From NCBI GenBank assembly GCA_963752695.1, contig CAVVZB010000002.1, forward strand, positions 496,001 through 560,000: a stretch of DNA of 64,000 nt. Reading direction: 5' to 3'. Source of the DNA: Bog-113 sp963752695. GTDB taxonomy: Bacteria > Acidobacteriota > Terriglobia > Bryobacterales > Bryobacteraceae. The notes under the pieces are model-generated. The model did no database searches and was not told the DNA's origin. It saw nothing but the letters and a program-made list of their open reading frames with translations. How positions within the stretch are numbered: position 1 is the stretch's first letter; the number at the start of each line of letters is the position of its first letter. The translations under genes and the position numbers were made by a program. Shown in pieces: positions 8,060 through 15,943 of the stretch.

Positions 8060-8695
8060 TTAGCTCTCCGCGATCCGGTGACCGAACCCGTTCATCGGCG
8101 CGAGGTGGCGCATCCGGTCGATCTCTCGGACGCGCGGGACATGCTGTTCCAGAAACCGCGTGAGCTGCTGCAAGCGTTCCAGCTCCGACCGGCTACGCAA
8201 CATGCTGCTTTGAAAATCCAAATCGGGTACAACTTGCGCCATCTGAAAACTCAGCAGCGGCGCATCGCTCTCTGAGACCGGGCTGGAATCGATCGCTTCA
8301 GTTGCTTTGGATTCCTTCAGTTCCCGGTAAATAGAGAACGCTTTCTCGCGAACCTCGCCGGGTACAGCCTGTTCCGGTTCATCGTCGAAGAACTGCACTT
8401 CCGCTTGCAGGTACGGCTTCTCCTGGTTCAGGTAGACGATCTCGAAACGCCGCTTGCCGCTGGTGACGATATCCAGGCGGCCGTCCGGATATGTGGTTAC
8501 GACTCGCTCCACCTGCACCGTGCATCCGGCATTCACAATGCCTTCGTCCTTGGCCAGAACGATCCCAAATTCCGATCGATCCCGAATGGCGTCGCCAACC
8601 ATCTCCTTGTATCGCTCTTCAAAGATGTGGAGCGGAACTTGGGTTCGCGGGAAGACCACTAGCTGCAGCGGAAACAAGGGGAGCAGCTTCGACAT
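8060..8695 (-). CDS. LON N-terminal-domain protein
   Basis: 211-aa stand-alone protein with the LON substrate-binding domain: LLPLFPLQLVVFPRTQVPLHIFEERYKEM at the N-terminus, then GIVLAKDEGIVNAGCTVQVERV, VTSGKRRFEI and a helical C-terminus. It has no AAA+ or Ser-Lys protease region. Such short proteins are common in bacteria, with no firmly established role. The start is 15 bases from the divergent SDR start, so each gene's promoter must lie in part inside the other gene. First gene of the minus-strand series running down to 4459. Confidence 0.9.
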   Translation of the reverse strand: MSKLLPLFPLQLVVFPRTQVPLHIFEERYKEMVGDAIRDRSEFGIVLAKDEGIVNAGCTVQVERVVTTYPDGRLDIVTSGKRRFEIVYLNQEKPYLQAEVQFFDDEPEQAVPGEVREKAFSIYRELKESKATEAIDSSPVSESDAPLLSFQMAQVVPDLDFQSSMLRSRSELERLQQLTRFLEQHVPRVREIDRMRHLAPMNGFGHRIAES

Positions 8696-8710
8696 ATATA
8701 TTATTATTGC

Positions 8711-9514
8711 GTGCCGGTCTTCCAGCAGCGAACCAGAATCGCGGAGAGCGTAGTGCTCATCACCGGGGCATCCGAGGGGATTGGGACGGCGTGTGCTCGT
8801 GCGTTGCGGGCGCGTGGAGCCCGGCTAGTCCTGCATGGCCGTTCGCTGGAGAAGCTGAACGCCATCGCGACCCGGGACGACCTTGTGATCGCCGCGGATC
8901 TAACGGCCAAGGATGCCGCGCCCATGATCATGGAGCGCACGCTCTCGCGCTTCGGACGGCTCGACATTCTTATCAACAACGCCGGACGCGGAATCTATTG
9001 GCCGGTGGCTGCAAGCCCGGATCGCGAGACCCGCGACGTGTTCGATCTCAACCTCTTTGCGCCTCTTGCTCTGTGCCAGGCCGCGATTCCTATCTTCCGC
9101 AAGCAGGGCGGCGGAAGCATAGTCAATGTCGGATCGATTGCCGGAAACGTCGCCCTTCCCTGGATGCCTCTATATTCTGCCTCGAAGTCGGCTCTGGCGT
9201 CGGTTACCGAGGCTCTGCGCATGGAGCTTGCCAGTGACCACGTTCACGTCACGCTGGTGTTGCCGGGCTACATCCTGACCCGTTTTCATGAGCATTCGCT
9301 CGGTCTGGCGCCACCACCTCGGGTGATCTCCGCGAAACAGTTTGCTATCACCCCAGAGCGTTGCGCCGAACAGATTGTCCGAGGCATCGAGCGGCGGGCG
9401 CGCCGCGTCGTCACGCCCCGTTGGGGATGGCTGTTCCTGGCGTCGCATGCGTTGTTTCCGCGTTCGGTGGAAGCGCGGTTACTGCAATTGAACCACTCGG
9501 CGGGAAATGTATGA
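8711..9514 (+). CDS. SDR-family NAD(P)-dependent oxidoreductase
   Basis: 267-aa classical SDR with all active-site elements: TGASEGIG (19-26), NNAG (89-92), Ser142 in VGSIAG, and YSASK with Tyr155 and Lys159. A C-terminal region beyond about 190 with PGYILTRFHEHS and a hydrophobic WGWLFLASHALFP stretch suggests a membrane-associated lipid or sterol-type substrate (inference). The start is a GTG; no in-frame ATG precedes the nucleotide-binding motif. First gene of a plus-strand operon, overlapping aroK by 4 bases (ATGA). Confidence 0.9.
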   Translation: MPVFQQRTRIAESVVLITGASEGIGTACARALRARGARLVLHGRSLEKLNAIATRDDLVIAADLTAKDAAPMIMERTLSRFGRLDILINNAGRGIYWPVAASPDRETRDVFDLNLFAPLALCQAAIPIFRKQGGGSIVNVGSIAGNVALPWMPLYSASKSALASVTEALRMELASDHVHVTLVLPGYILTRFHEHSLGLAPPPRVISAKQFAITPERCAEQIVRGIERRARRVVTPRWGWLFLASHALFPRSVEARLLQLNHSAGNV

Positions 9515-10044
9515 TCCTGAAGCTGAAGCGCACGCCTGGTGTCTATGTAGTCGGGTTCATGGCAAGCGGAAAGACGACGGTGGGACGAATGCTGGCCGCG
9601 CATATTGGCTGGCCCTTCGCGGATCTAGACGAGGATATCGAAAAACACGAGCACCAATCGATCGTTGAGATTTTCGAGAAGCGCGGCGAGGCGGAATTCC
9701 GCCGCATCGAAAGGGAACGCATCTGGAAGCGGGTGCACGCCGTCGAGTGCGGTCGCCCGCTGGTGATGGCTCTAGGCGGCGGCACCTATGCCCAGCCGGA
9801 GAACGCCGAACTGCTCGCCAACAACGGCGTAACCGTGTGGCTGGACTGCCCTCTGCAGATGATCGAAGAGCGCGTCAAACACCAGAACCACCGGCCTCTG
9901 GCGCGCGACCTGGATCGCATGCGCAAGCTGTACGCGGAGCGCCGCCCGTTTTATGAGCGCGCGGACTTCCGCATTGACGCGTGTTCGGAAGAACCGCGCC
10001 GAAATCTGGAATCCGTGCTGGCGCTTCCCATCTTCAATCCGTGA
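9511..10044 (+). CDS. aroK: Shikimate kinase
   Basis: 177-aa P-loop kinase that phosphorylates shikimate at O3 in the aromatic amino acid pathway. Walker A is GFMASGKTT (15-23); the substrate-binding Asp is in DLDEDIE (38-44), Arg in EFRRIER, and LGGGTYAQPEN corresponds to the conserved GGG loop. HRPLARDLDRM is the lid region. The ATG at 9511 is chosen because it overlaps the preceding stop as ATGA and puts the P-loop at the usual distance from the start. Wedged between an SDR and a glycerate kinase rather than next to other aro genes. Confidence 0.93.
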   Translation: MILKLKRTPGVYVVGFMASGKTTVGRMLAAHIGWPFADLDEDIEKHEHQSIVEIFEKRGEAEFRRIERERIWKRVHAVECGRPLVMALGGGTYAQPENAELLANNGVTVWLDCPLQMIEERVKHQNHRPLARDLDRMRKLYAERRPFYERADFRIDACSEEPRRNLESVLALPIFNP

Positions 10045-11327
10045 CTCTGCCCGACCAGGCGAGGCAAATCGCCCGCGCGGCTTTGTCCGCGGTCGACCCT
10101 TTCGAAGCTGTTGGTTACGCTCTCGCCACGCGCGCGGATGTCCTTGCCAATGCCCGCCGAATCATCGTGGTCGGGGCGGGGAAGGCTTCGGCTCGCATGG
10201 CGGAAGCTGTCGAACACGTCTTGGGCGATCGTATTCATGCCGGATGGGTCAACACCAAATACGCGCATGGCGCAAGTTTGCGGCGAGTGATCTGCCACGA
10301 ATGCGGGCATCCGGTCCCCGATTCGGCTGGGGTCCAGGGCGCCGAAGCTATTGCCGCCCTCGCGCGGGAAGCCGAAGACGGAGATTTCGTTCTATGCCTG
10401 ATTTCGGGAGGCGCTTCGGCTCTGCTTCCACTGCCGGCCGCGCCCGTGACTTTGCCGGAGAAGCAGGAAACTACCCGGCTCCTGCTCGCATCGGGTGCGT
10501 CCATTCAGGAATTCAACGCAGTCCGAAAGCACTTATCGGCGATCAAGGGAGGCCGCCTGGCTCAGACCGCCGCTCCCGCGCGAGTTCTCGCGCTAATCCT
10601 CTCCGATGTGGTGGGAGACGACCTGGGTGTGATTGGCTCCGGCCCGACAACGCCGGACCAAACCACCTTCTTCGATGCCCGCGAGATTCTACTCGCCCGC
10701 CGCATTTGGGACCGAGTTCCTACATCGGTCCGGGCGCGGCTCGATGAAGCGCGCGACGAAACTCCTAAGCGCGAAGATCCGATCTTCGACCGGGTCGAGA
10801 ACGTACTGATCGGGTCCAACCGGATCGCGCTGCTAGCGGCGTACCGGGAAGCCGAACAACTCGGATTCCGAACGCTCCTGCTCAGCAGCACCATCGAAGG
10901 CGAGACCCGGGATGTGGCCCGCATGCACGCGGCGATCCTGCGGGAAGCGTGCGTCTCGGGCCATCCGATCGCTCGCCCGGCTTGCTTCCTATCCGGCGGC
11001 GAAACCACGGTCACACTGAATGGCGACGGAAAGGGTGGCCGTAACCAGGAGTTTGCCTTAGCTGCCGCATTCGACATCGCCGGTTTGGAGAACGTCGCGT
11101 TGTTGAGTCTAGGGACCGACGGCACCGATGGCCCGACCGACGCGGCAGGCGCGTTTGCAGACGGAACCACGATCGCTCGCGCGCTGGAAGCCGGATTGGA
11201 CGCAGTTCGCCACCTCCGCGAGAACGATGCCTATCCCTTCTTCGCACGATTGGACGACCTGGAGATCACCGGCCCCACGCGGACCAACGTGATGGACATT
11301 CACGTCCTGTTGGCCGGCCTACTCTAG
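10041..11327 (+). CDS. Glycerate 2-kinase (MOFRL family)
   Basis: About 428 aa, the usual size of class II glycerate kinases (GckA/TtuD-like) that form 2-phosphoglycerate from D-glycerate. N-terminal domain: VVGAGKASARMAEAVE and LCLISGGASALLPLPA; C-terminal MOFRL domain: CFLSGGETTVTL, GGRNQEFALAAA and LGTDGTDGPTDAAGAFAD. The start is taken as the GTG at 10041, which overlaps the aroK stop as GTGA; an upstream in-frame start would lie inside aroK. The 3' end overlaps the convergent membrane-protein gene by 9 bases. Confidence 0.92.
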   Translation: MTLPDQARQIARAALSAVDPFEAVGYALATRADVLANARRIIVVGAGKASARMAEAVEHVLGDRIHAGWVNTKYAHGASLRRVICHECGHPVPDSAGVQGAEAIAALAREAEDGDFVLCLISGGASALLPLPAAPVTLPEKQETTRLLLASGASIQEFNAVRKHLSAIKGGRLAQTAAPARVLALILSDVVGDDLGVIGSGPTTPDQTTFFDAREILLARRIWDRVPTSVRARLDEARDETPKREDPIFDRVENVLIGSNRIALLAAYREAEQLGFRTLLLSSTIEGETRDVARMHAAILREACVSGHPIARPACFLSGGETTVTLNGDGKGGRNQEFALAAAFDIAGLENVALLSLGTDGTDGPTDAAGAFADGTTIARALEAGLDAVRHLRENDAYPFFARLDDLEITGPTRTNVMDIHVLLAGLL

Positions 11328-12683
11328 TTTGCGGACCGACAGTTCTCCACGCTCAGTCACCAGCGAAATCGAGGGCCCACTTGGGTTGGCGCTTCGCAGC
11401 ATATTGGTGCGGCCTTTCCCACTCTCGCTGACAATTTCATCGCCGTAGTCGTTCGAAACTTCGCCTTGCTGCGCGGTGGCGCTCAAATTGAAGCTCTTGC
11501 CGACAGGCAGCGCCATTTCAATGTTCCCGCTGCGAGAGCGGGCATCGACGCGGGCGAGTACTGCTCCTTGCGCCGGCTTCAATCCGATGTCGCCGTGTCC
11601 AAGTTCTATGTCCACCGGACCGGTGAATCCCTCCAGGTTGACGTCGCGCTCATGCGTCACAAAGTGAATGGGCCCGGTCAGATTCGCGCCATGCAATTCG
11701 CTTAGCGACATGCTCAGCGTGCCGGGGAGCTTCTCCACGCGCAAATCGGTTTCCTTGGAGGCGAAATGCAGAGGCATGGCGAGCGTCTTGAAATCGAGAG
11801 TGCCCGAGAAGCGGCCGTTGATCGTTACTGCTCCGTCCACGTGTTCTACCTGAACATCGGCTCCGCTGCCCTGCAGATCGAGAGTGCCCGTGAGGTTAGT
11901 CGCTCGCAGCAGATCACAGTGTTCAATATCCACTTTGGCGTTGCCGCCGATGTCTTGGAGCCGCACTTCACCACGTTGGCTCGAGACGTCGACATTCCCC
12001 TTCACGGAACTGATGGCCAGGTCGCCCGATCGCCCGCGGGCCTCCACGCTTAGACCCTCCGGGACGCTGATCTCCATGTCAACAGCCATATGCGCCTGAA
12101 TCGCGCTTGCCGGTTCAACGGCGCGCACGAAAATCGTATCGCCTTCGGGAGTGAGAGTCACCATCGTTTCCGCATTGAGCTTCTCCGCCGCGCCACGGTC
12201 GTAAGCCTTAAAGGTCTTATGCCCGCTCAACTGAACATCGGAGCGGTCGCCCCCGGTCACTGTAATCGAGCCGCGCATGTTGTCCAAGACCACGCGCTTG
12301 ATAGCCGGACCCACGCCGGTTTCGACATTAACCGGAAAGTCGAACTCATCGCCGAGAATGCCGGTGACGTTCCCTTTCCACGTCGCTGGATCGATCGCGA
12401 AGTGCGATCGGATGTGAGCCGGAACGCTAAGGGCGGCAACCACGAGCGCCAGAATGAAGATCCAGCCAAAACCCATCGGACGAACGCTCTGGATTTGCGG
12501 GCGTCCAGTTCCATGGCGAGCAAGGATTTCAAGGACGCGGATCACGCCGAAGCCAATCAGCAGCAAGGGCCACCAATCGGCCAACAAATGCCACACCGAG
12601 AGTTCCGGCATGGCGTTATTGATTAGGAACAAAGCGCCGAGACCGATGAGGACGATCGGAAAGGCGAGTGACCGGTTTCTCAT
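11319..12683 (-). CDS. LiaF-like membrane protein with DUF4097-type beta-helix domain
   Basis: About 454 aa. The N-terminus has the two-helix module (FPIVLIGLGALFLI ... WWPLLLIGFGVIRVLE, about 7-55), a third helix (FGWIFILALVVAALSV), then a long extracytoplasmic region rich in short beta strands (VKGNVDVSSQRGEVRLQDIGG, then EHVDGAVTINGRFSGTLDF) typical of DUF4097 / DUF4098 adhesin-like domains. The family is linked to envelope-stress loci (LiaF, YvqF), so a sensor or regulatory role at the membrane is plausible, but not shown. The ATG at 12683 overlaps the upstream gene's stop by 4 bases; it is the last gene of the ECF-sigma operon. Confidence 0.85.
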   Translation of the reverse strand: MRNRSLAFPIVLIGLGALFLINNAMPELSVWHLLADWWPLLLIGFGVIRVLEILARHGTGRPQIQSVRPMGFGWIFILALVVAALSVPAHIRSHFAIDPATWKGNVTGILGDEFDFPVNVETGVGPAIKRVVLDNMRGSITVTGGDRSDVQLSGHKTFKAYDRGAAEKLNAETMVTLTPEGDTIFVRAVEPASAIQAHMAVDMEISVPEGLSVEARGRSGDLAISSVKGNVDVSSQRGEVRLQDIGGNAKVDIEHCDLLRATNLTGTLDLQGSGADVQVEHVDGAVTINGRFSGTLDFKTLAMPLHFASKETDLRVEKLPGTLSMSLSELHGANLTGPIHFVTHERDVNLEGFTGPVDIELGHGDIGLKPAQGAVLARVDARSRSGNIEMALPVGKSFNLSATAQQGEVSNDYGDEIVSESGKGRTNMLRSANPSGPSISLVTERGELSVRKLE

Positions 12684-12940
12684 CGACGCACCCCCGGCGG
12701 AGGCGGTGGAGGAGGGTCCATGCGCGGACGGGCTGGATACGGTGGAAATCCTGGGGCGGGAGCGCTGCCACGTGCGCGGCTGCCGGCCAAGGCTAATGCA
12801 CCGAGCACAATCAGCAGCACAGGCCACGACTGTCCGAATTGGAAGATGCCGAACTTATCGAATAGGAAAAGCACGCCGACGGTGATCATGACGACCGGTC
12901 CACGGAGCGCGCTAACTAAGCTTGCGTTAGCGTCGTTCAT
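12680..12940 (-). CDS. Small two-helix membrane protein (DUF5668/LiaF-TM-like)
   Basis: About 86 aa: GPVVMITVGVLFLFDKFG as the first helix, SWPVLLIVLGALALAG as the second, then a Pro-rich tail ending in seven consecutive prolines and GVRR. The short hinge with the WPxxLI motif is shared with both neighbours. The start at 12940 puts it 14 bases into the end of the upstream gene; its stop overlaps the next start by 4 bases. The tail could contact a cytoplasmic or periplasmic partner. Function unknown; the operon suggests an envelope-stress role. Confidence 0.75.
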   Translation of the reverse strand: MNDANASLVSALRGPVVMITVGVLFLFDKFGIFQFGQSWPVLLIVLGALALAGSRARGSAPAPGFPPYPARPRMDPPPPPPPGVRR

Positions 12941-13652
12941 CGCCCAACTCCTGAACTGAAACCGGCTCGGTGGCGCGCCGGTCCAAGCGCGCATAAAGCA
13001 TGTAGACCCCGAGAAGGATCAGCGCCATCGGCCAGTACCGGATCAGCCGCGACAACGGAATGATTCCGCTCGAATCGAGCAGCAACAGCATGCCAATACC
13101 GATAAGCACGACGGCCCCGACAGGGAACCCGATGCGGTTCTGATGCAGGTGCACCAGGCTGGAGAGTTCGTCAACCGGAACACCCAGACTCCGTTTACGC
13201 GCGGTGTGATAAGCCTCAAGCACCATGTAAAACCACCAGACCGCGATCAGCAAGCCGACTAGCGGAGCGATCAAGTGACCCCCGCTAGAAACGATGGTGA
13301 TCAGCAGCCCAAAGATGACGGCATGAATCAGCCCCTTGGCGTATTGTCCGTTGTAAATGGCACCCACGCCCGGGATGGTACCGAGCAACACCGCCACCCA
13401 GGGCGACCCGGTGCCGACCGGCGCCGTGTATGGAGAGACCACCGGGGGATTCACATACGGCGAGCCGTCATAAGCCGCCGGCGGCACATACGCGGCAGCT
13501 GGCGGAACGTTTCCCGTTTGTGGGGCGGGCAAATGCTCGGCGCAGTAAATGGCTCCTAGATTCTCTATCCGGCACGCCGCGCAGAGCGGCTTCCCACACA
13601 TACGGCAATAGGCAACGGCCTGTTGATCCGGATGATTGGCACACATGTTCAT
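12927..13652 (-). CDS. B-box zinc-finger membrane protein with DUF5668 module
   Basis: About 241 aa. Residues 1-40 form a B-box-like zinc finger (CANHPD, YCRMCGKPLCAACR, YCAEHL), then a Pro/Tyr-rich linker, a helical hairpin (AVLLGTIPGVGAIYNGQYAKG ... LIAPLVGLLIAVWWFYMVLEAY) of the TM2 kind, and a C-terminal two-helix module (GAVVLIGIGMLLLLDSSG ... YWPMALILLGVYMLYARL). Metal binding is inferred from the Cys/His spacing. ATG at 13652 overlaps the anti-sigma stop as ATGA. Such B-box plus DUF5668 proteins are frequent in acidobacterial genomes; no function is established. Confidence 0.82.
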   Translation of the reverse strand: MNMCANHPDQQAVAYCRMCGKPLCAACRIENLGAIYCAEHLPAPQTGNVPPAAAYVPPAAYDGSPYVNPPVVSPYTAPVGTGSPWVAVLLGTIPGVGAIYNGQYAKGLIHAVIFGLLITIVSSGGHLIAPLVGLLIAVWWFYMVLEAYHTARKRSLGVPVDELSSLVHLHQNRIGFPVGAVVLIGIGMLLLLDSSGIIPLSRLIRYWPMALILLGVYMLYARLDRRATEPVSVQELGDERR

Positions 13653-14338
13653 TTCTCCACCCCCTTGGCCGATTTTTCCAAAGCGCTGTCCGGTTTCGGC
13701 GAAGTTGCCCCGCCCGGCTGTTTGGCCGTAACATCCTTGGCGCGTAATGCATCCCGCGCCGCTTCGTCCCTGGCTATCCGATCCTGTTCTTCCTGCTGCT
13801 GCCGCCACTCGTGCACGCGCCCTTGAACTTCATAGACCACGCGCATGCTCTCATAAGCTTTTACGGTCCGGTCCCACGTTCGATGCACCCGATCGTCGAA
13901 GGCGCCCCAGATTCGTACGGGATCGAGATCGGAAGCCGTTAACGAGCGGCTGGGAACACCCGCGCAACGCGTCATCATGGCGAGCGAGAGGACGGTCATC
14001 ATCGCTCCCATCACGATTCGGGGTTGCAAGAACGGCTGCACCAGAGGCTCGAACAAGCGGGCCAGCCATCCACGCCACCCTGTCGCCTGAGCCGGAACCT
14101 GCAACAGAATCCGGTTAACCATCACCGGCGGCGCATCTAGCGGCTCAGCCGCCTGAAGCAGACCCATGCCTTCGCGGATATCCCGTTCGTAAGCCGCGCA
14201 CGCGACGCACTCACTCAAATGGATTGCCATGGCCGCGCGAGCTTCCGGCGAACAGGCGCCGTCGAGATAGTCGCAAAGAGCGCTCTCGAAGGCCTCGCAA
14301 TCCGGAATGTGCGGCGGGATCATGTCTTTATTCACCAC
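13649..14338 (-). CDS. Anti-sigma factor with zf-HC2 domain
   Basis: 229 aa. An N-terminal zinc anti-sigma domain (CEAFESALCDYLDGACSP ... HLSECVAC, about 14-50) is followed by a transmembrane helix (VMGAMMTVLSLAMM, about 110-124) and a C-terminal half with charged helices (VHEWRQQQEEQDRIARDEAARDA) and a Lys/Pro-rich end. It is expected to hold the sigma factor encoded 33 bases upstream until an envelope signal releases it. An alternative start five codons downstream (MIPPHIPD) is possible. Confidence 0.88.
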   Translation of the reverse strand: MVNKDMIPPHIPDCEAFESALCDYLDGACSPEARAAMAIHLSECVACAAYERDIREGMGLLQAAEPLDAPPVMVNRILLQVPAQATGWRGWLARLFEPLVQPFLQPRIVMGAMMTVLSLAMMTRCAGVPSRSLTASDLDPVRIWGAFDDRVHRTWDRTVKAYESMRVVYEVQGRVHEWRQQQEEQDRIARDEAARDALRAKDVTAKQPGGATSPKPDSALEKSAKGVEK

Positions 14339-14371
14339 GAACTTTATCCAACACGACTGTATTCATACAAC

Positions 14372-15061
14372 TCAAAGCGCTGCCTGATGCTTTCGCAATA
14401 ACCGCGCCAGTTCCGCCCGTCCGCGATTCAGACGGGATTTTACCGTTCCTTCGGGGATGCTCAAGACCGTCGCAATCTCCCGGTATTCCAGCTCCTGCAA
14501 GTCACGAAGGATCACCGTCTCCCGAAGCTCCGGGGAAAGTTTCACTAGCGCGGCCTGAAGCAATTCGTTCTTCTCGCGGGAAACCACCAGGGCGTCGGTA
14601 CGCGCTGCGCCGCCTGGGCTGGCCGAGTGCACGCCCAATTCCACACCCGGGAGTTGATCCTCAATCGAATCGGTGGCGCGATCCTGACGCGATCGCCGGT
14701 AGTGGTCGATCAGCAGATTGCGCGTCACGCGCGCTGTCCAAGTGGAAAACGAGCCTTCCTCCATCCGAAACGACTTCACGGTTCGGAAAATGCGCAAGAA
14801 TACTTCCTGCGTCAGGTCTTGCGCCTCGGCATCGCTGCCGGTAAAGCGATAGCAGATTCCGTACACGCGGCGGGTATGGATGCGGACCAGATCTTCCCAT
14901 GCGGCGCCATCGCCAGCCAGGCATCTTTCCACTAGTGCGTTGTCAGGATCCAAAGCTCTGGTTCGGACCGAGGCGTCGAACCTCGGTTTTGCTCCCACAA
15001 TCGTTTTTGTCTGGAACGACGCCGGGCCGAGAAAACCCGGAATCATTACTGCCGCTGCCAT
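14372..15061 (-). CDS. ECF-type RNA polymerase sigma factor
   Basis: 229 aa with region 2 (EDLVRIHTRRVYGICYRFTGSDAEAQDLTQEVFLRIFR, and STWTARVTRNLLIDHYRRSRQDR for -10 recognition) and region 4 (LSPELRETVILRDLQELEYREIA, helix-turn-helix SIPEGTVKSRLNRGRAEL). The order sigma, anti-sigma, then three membrane proteins on one strand suggests an autoregulated envelope-stress operon. Its N-terminus is about 40 residues longer than in many RpoE-type factors, so the actual start may be the second Met or later. Confidence 0.92.
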   Translation of the reverse strand: MAAAVMIPGFLGPASFQTKTIVGAKPRFDASVRTRALDPDNALVERCLAGDGAAWEDLVRIHTRRVYGICYRFTGSDAEAQDLTQEVFLRIFRTVKSFRMEEGSFSTWTARVTRNLLIDHYRRSRQDRATDSIEDQLPGVELGVHSASPGGAARTDALVVSREKNELLQAALVKLSPELRETVILRDLQELEYREIATVLSIPEGTVKSRLNRGRAELARLLRKHQAAL

Positions 15062-15236
15062 AAACTCCGTCCGACCCCTTCGGCGGCCTTGCCGTCAGAA
15101 GAAGGAACGAGGCTCTACCATAATAAGTTCAATCTTTCCGTGGATGTACGGGGCAGTCCCGGAAGCGCGCGAAACACTCGGCGGCCAATTGCTGGTAGGC
15201 TTCCTTTTTGCGCCCTGAACCAGGAGGTGGCGTGCC

Positions 15237-15698
15237 ATGATGTGTCCTTTCTGCGGGCATATGGAAGACAAGGTGATCGATTCGCGGGAGAGCAAGGAAG
15301 GCGACGCCATCCGCCGCCGGCGCCAGTGCCTCGCCTGTGAGAAGCGGTTCACCACCTATGAACGCATCGATGAGGTGCCGTACATGGTGGTCAAAAAGGA
15401 CGGCCGGCGCGAGAAGTTTGATCGCCAGAAGGTGTTGAGCGGGTTGCTCAAAGCCGCTGAGAAACGGCCGATAAGTATGGGACGGCTATCGGAACTGGTC
15501 AACCAGGTGGAAGCGCGGGTGATTGATTCCCCCGATCGTGAGATCTCCACCACCGAGGTCGGTGAATTGCTTATGGAAGGGCTGCGTCATGCCGACAAGA
15601 TCGCATACGTCCGTTTTGCGTCGGTTTACCGCGACTTTCAGGACGAGGAGGCCTTCTTCAATGAGCTCAAGGCGCTGATGCGCCATAAAGTAAGCTAA
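15237..15698 (+). CDS. nrdR: Transcriptional repressor NrdR
   Basis: 153 aa, typical NrdR length. Zinc ribbon CPFC ... CLAC (about 3-34) binds the NrdR boxes of ribonucleotide reductase promoters, and the ATP-cone (about 49-139, PYMVVKKDGRREKFDRQKV ...) senses ATP/dATP. A strong ribosome binding site AGGAGG at 15222-15227 is 9 bases before the ATG at 15237; a second ATG follows directly. No nrd genes are in the window, so it acts in trans. Confidence 0.96.
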   Translation: MMCPFCGHMEDKVIDSRESKEGDAIRRRRQCLACEKRFTTYERIDEVPYMVVKKDGRREKFDRQKVLSGLLKAAEKRPISMGRLSELVNQVEARVIDSPDREISTTEVGELLMEGLRHADKIAYVRFASVYRDFQDEEAFFNELKALMRHKVS

Positions 15699-15787
15699 AC
15701 TAAGTGTCAGCGGTGGATTTTGCGAGTCGGCGGCAGTTGCCCAACTGCTTGAAACCATACGATTTTCCGTACATCAATAGAAATAGG

Positions 15788-15817
15788 TTAAACTCCGTTG
15801 GCCTTTGGTGGTATTAT
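15788..15817 (+). promoter_or_regulatory. Candidate extended -10 promoter of rpoD
   Basis: TGG-TATTAT at 15809-15817 is an extended -10 (TGn plus a -10 one base from consensus), with a weak -35 (TTAAAC, 15788-15793) 18 bases upstream. It is in the 245-base gap between nrdR and rpoD, about 125 bases before the chosen rpoD start. The rest of that gap shows no ORF. By eye only. Confidence 0.4.
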
Positions 15818-15943
15818 TCTCCCGGCCCGGCAGACATTGGAGGCGCTTCGCATTGTTGCGAATCCCACTTTTAAGAATGCAAATTACTGTATCAGCGCGG
15901 CATGCGAGGCTCGAAACCGCCGCTCGCCCAGGGGCACAACGCA

